Positions 63,036 through 64,000 of a stretch of 64,000 bases of DNA are shown in pieces. The stretch lies in assembly GCA_003280575.1 (NCBI GenBank), contig QCEN01000003.1, forward strand, positions 62,001 to 126,000. Direction: 5' to 3'. The position numbers and the translations under genes are program-made. The notes beneath the pieces were generated by a model. That model did not search any database. It saw only the letters and a program-made list of their open reading frames with translations, and had not been told where the DNA came from. Position 1 is the first letter of the stretch, and every line of letters begins with the position of its first letter. This DNA is from Prochlorococcus sp. AG-355-P07 (GTDB lineage: Bacteria > Cyanobacteriota > Cyanobacteriia > PCC-6307 > Cyanobiaceae).

Positions 63036-63830
63036 ATGGAAAACTATTCTTCTTTACTAATTGGTGGAAAACAATTTTCCAGTAGATTAATGGTTGGCAC
63101 TGGCAAATATAAATCTACTCAAGATATGGTGGAAAGTTTATCAAATTCTGAAACGGAAATTATAACCGTCGCTATTAGAAGAATTAAAAATGATCAGACC
63201 GGAGAAAATTTACTCGAAGAGATCAACTGGGAAAAATACTGGATGCTCCCAAATACAGCTGGTTGTGTTAATTCCGATGAGGCTGTCAGAATAGCAATTT
63301 TAGGTAGAGAACTTGCAAAATTATCTGGTCAAGAAGAAAATAATTTTGTGAAGTTAGAAGTTATTCCTGACAAAAAGTATTTGCTACCAGATCCAATAGA
63401 AACTCTTAAAGCAGCCGAAATTTTAATAAAAAAGGGTTTCGCTGTACTACCTTATATCAATGCAGATCCTATTCTTGCAAAAAGACTAGAAGAAATAGGT
63501 TGTGCAACTGTAATGCCATTGGGCTCTCCCATAGGCTCCGGGCAAGGTTTGTTAAATTTATCAAATATAAGGATTATTATTGAGAATGCAAAAGTGCCAG
63601 TAATCATTGACGCAGGAATTGGGGTGCCTAGTGAAGCTTCTCAAGCTATGGAAATTGGAGCTGATGGTGTTTTAATCAATAGTGCAATAGCACAAGCTGC
63701 AAATCCTCCTCTAATGGCTCAAGCGATTAATTATAGCGTGAAAGCTGGCAGGCAAGCTTTTCTAGCAGGAAGAATTAAAAAACAAGACTTTGCAGTAGCA
63801 AGTTCGCCAGAAAAAAATATATCTATCTAA
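63036..63830 (+). CDS. thiG: Thiazole synthase ThiG
   Basis: Forms the thiazole phosphate of thiamine from deoxyxylulose phosphate, dehydroglycine or iminoglycine, and ThiS thiocarboxylate. The 264 residues show the TIM-barrel motifs RLMVGTGKY, the Schiff-base Lys106 in [23 protein letters not shown], and [14 protein letters not shown] with the phosphate site [11 protein letters not shown]. It is the last complete gene; the 170 bases after it hold no gene I can support. Unlike thiC it has no TPP riboswitch, because it follows the TPR gene by 2 bases. Confidence 0.97.
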   Translation: MENYSSLLIGGKQFSSRLMVGTGKYKSTQDMVESLSNSETEIITVAIRRIKNDQTGENLLEEINWEKYWMLPNTAGCVNSDEAVRIAILGRELAKLSGQEENNFVKLEVIPDKKYLLPDPIETLKAAEILIKKGFAVLPYINADPILAKRLEEIGCATVMPLGSPIGSGQGLLNLSNIRIIIENAKVPVIIDAGIGVPSEASQAMEIGADGVLINSAIAQAANPPLMAQAINYSVKAGRQAFLAGRIKKQDFAVASSPEKNISI

Positions 63831-64000
63831 TTCTCTAAATTGAGAAAAGTTTTAAAAGAAAGTAAAAATTTATTATTCGCTTTTATTTATCGTATTAAGA
63901 AAGAAGATTTGAAACTATTTACAATGTTTTTTCGCAAAGTGGAAGCACGCTGTAGTAATTTAATAAATATATTATGAATCTTTTAATTCTGGAGTTCTGA

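Noticed and set aside
63840-63977. A 45-codon frame starting with TTG after thiG
   Set aside because: No recognised motif, no ribosome-binding site, weak start codon. It continues the thiG frame past the stop but does not look like more ThiG. Not supported as a gene.

Overview
The window looks like a piece of a high-light-adapted Prochlorococcus chromosome, or a very close relative. The evidence is photosystem and NDH-1 genes (psaC, psbZ, ndhS), cyanobacterial forms of several housekeeping genes (four-ACT aspartate kinase, Ycf23, RNase J, zinc-finger-less SecA), very AT-rich DNA and extremely tight packing. I cannot name the strain. I find no prophage, transposon, CRISPR array or integrase. 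There is no gene-free stretch longer than 300 bases; the largest gaps (about 130-200 bases) lie at divergent promoters, at the thiC riboswitch and at the right edge.

Layout. 1-5.7 kb: the 3' part of glgP, two small hypothetical genes, tRNA-Arg(CCU), RNase P RNA followed at once by rnc, then ndhS, rimM and glmS. 5.7-11.2 kb: psaC diverging from acpP-fabF-tktA, then thiC with a clear TPP riboswitch. 11.2-15.3 kb: a coupled ruvB / TPR / M20 amidohydrolase / small membrane protein operon, smpB and a small conserved gene. 15.3-20.2 kb: lysS, a RpaB-like response regulator and mreBCD. 20.3-30.7 kb: ssb, a DedA protein, ahcY, tsaE, a PfkB kinase, an alpha/beta hydrolase, a group 2 sigma factor, mgtE, and gyrB coupled to an SH3-like protein and a FluC pair. 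30.9-39 kb: miaA, infC, a GntR-type regulator, cysE, secA, a GNAT enzyme, an NTF2-like protein, tRNA-Gly(GCC), ribH and psbZ. 39-49.4 kb: mutS, cobH, holA, lysC, uvrB, ycf23 and tilS. 49.4-58.9 kb: asd-dapA-rnj diverging from tig-clpP-clpX-dnaX. 58.9-64 kb: a processive GT2 glycosyltransferase, a SpoIID-domain protein, rpmI-rplT, a TPR protein and thiG.

How the genes work together. This is core genome. The themes are RNA maturation and decay (rnpB, rnc, rimM, rnj, miaA, tilS, tsaE, smpB), replication and repair (holA, dnaX, ssb, gyrB, mutS, uvrB, ruvB), protein quality control and export (tig, clpP, clpX, secA), wall and shape (mreBCD, glmS, SpoIID, dapA, asd), cofactors (thiC, thiG, ribH, cobH) and photosynthetic electron flow (psaC, ndhS, psbZ). 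Many operons are coupled by 4-base start/stop overlaps, and convergent genes commonly abut or overlap.

I did not find an obvious new multi-gene system. The observations most worth testing are: an arginine-rich RNase J tail that resembles the PNPase-recruiting motif of cyanobacterial RNase E; a candidate sliding-clamp motif on an N-terminal extension of MutS; A8 tracts in the dnaX linker that could make a gamma-length product; an asymmetric FluC pair; and a Lys-Thr-Thr repeat tail on trigger factor.
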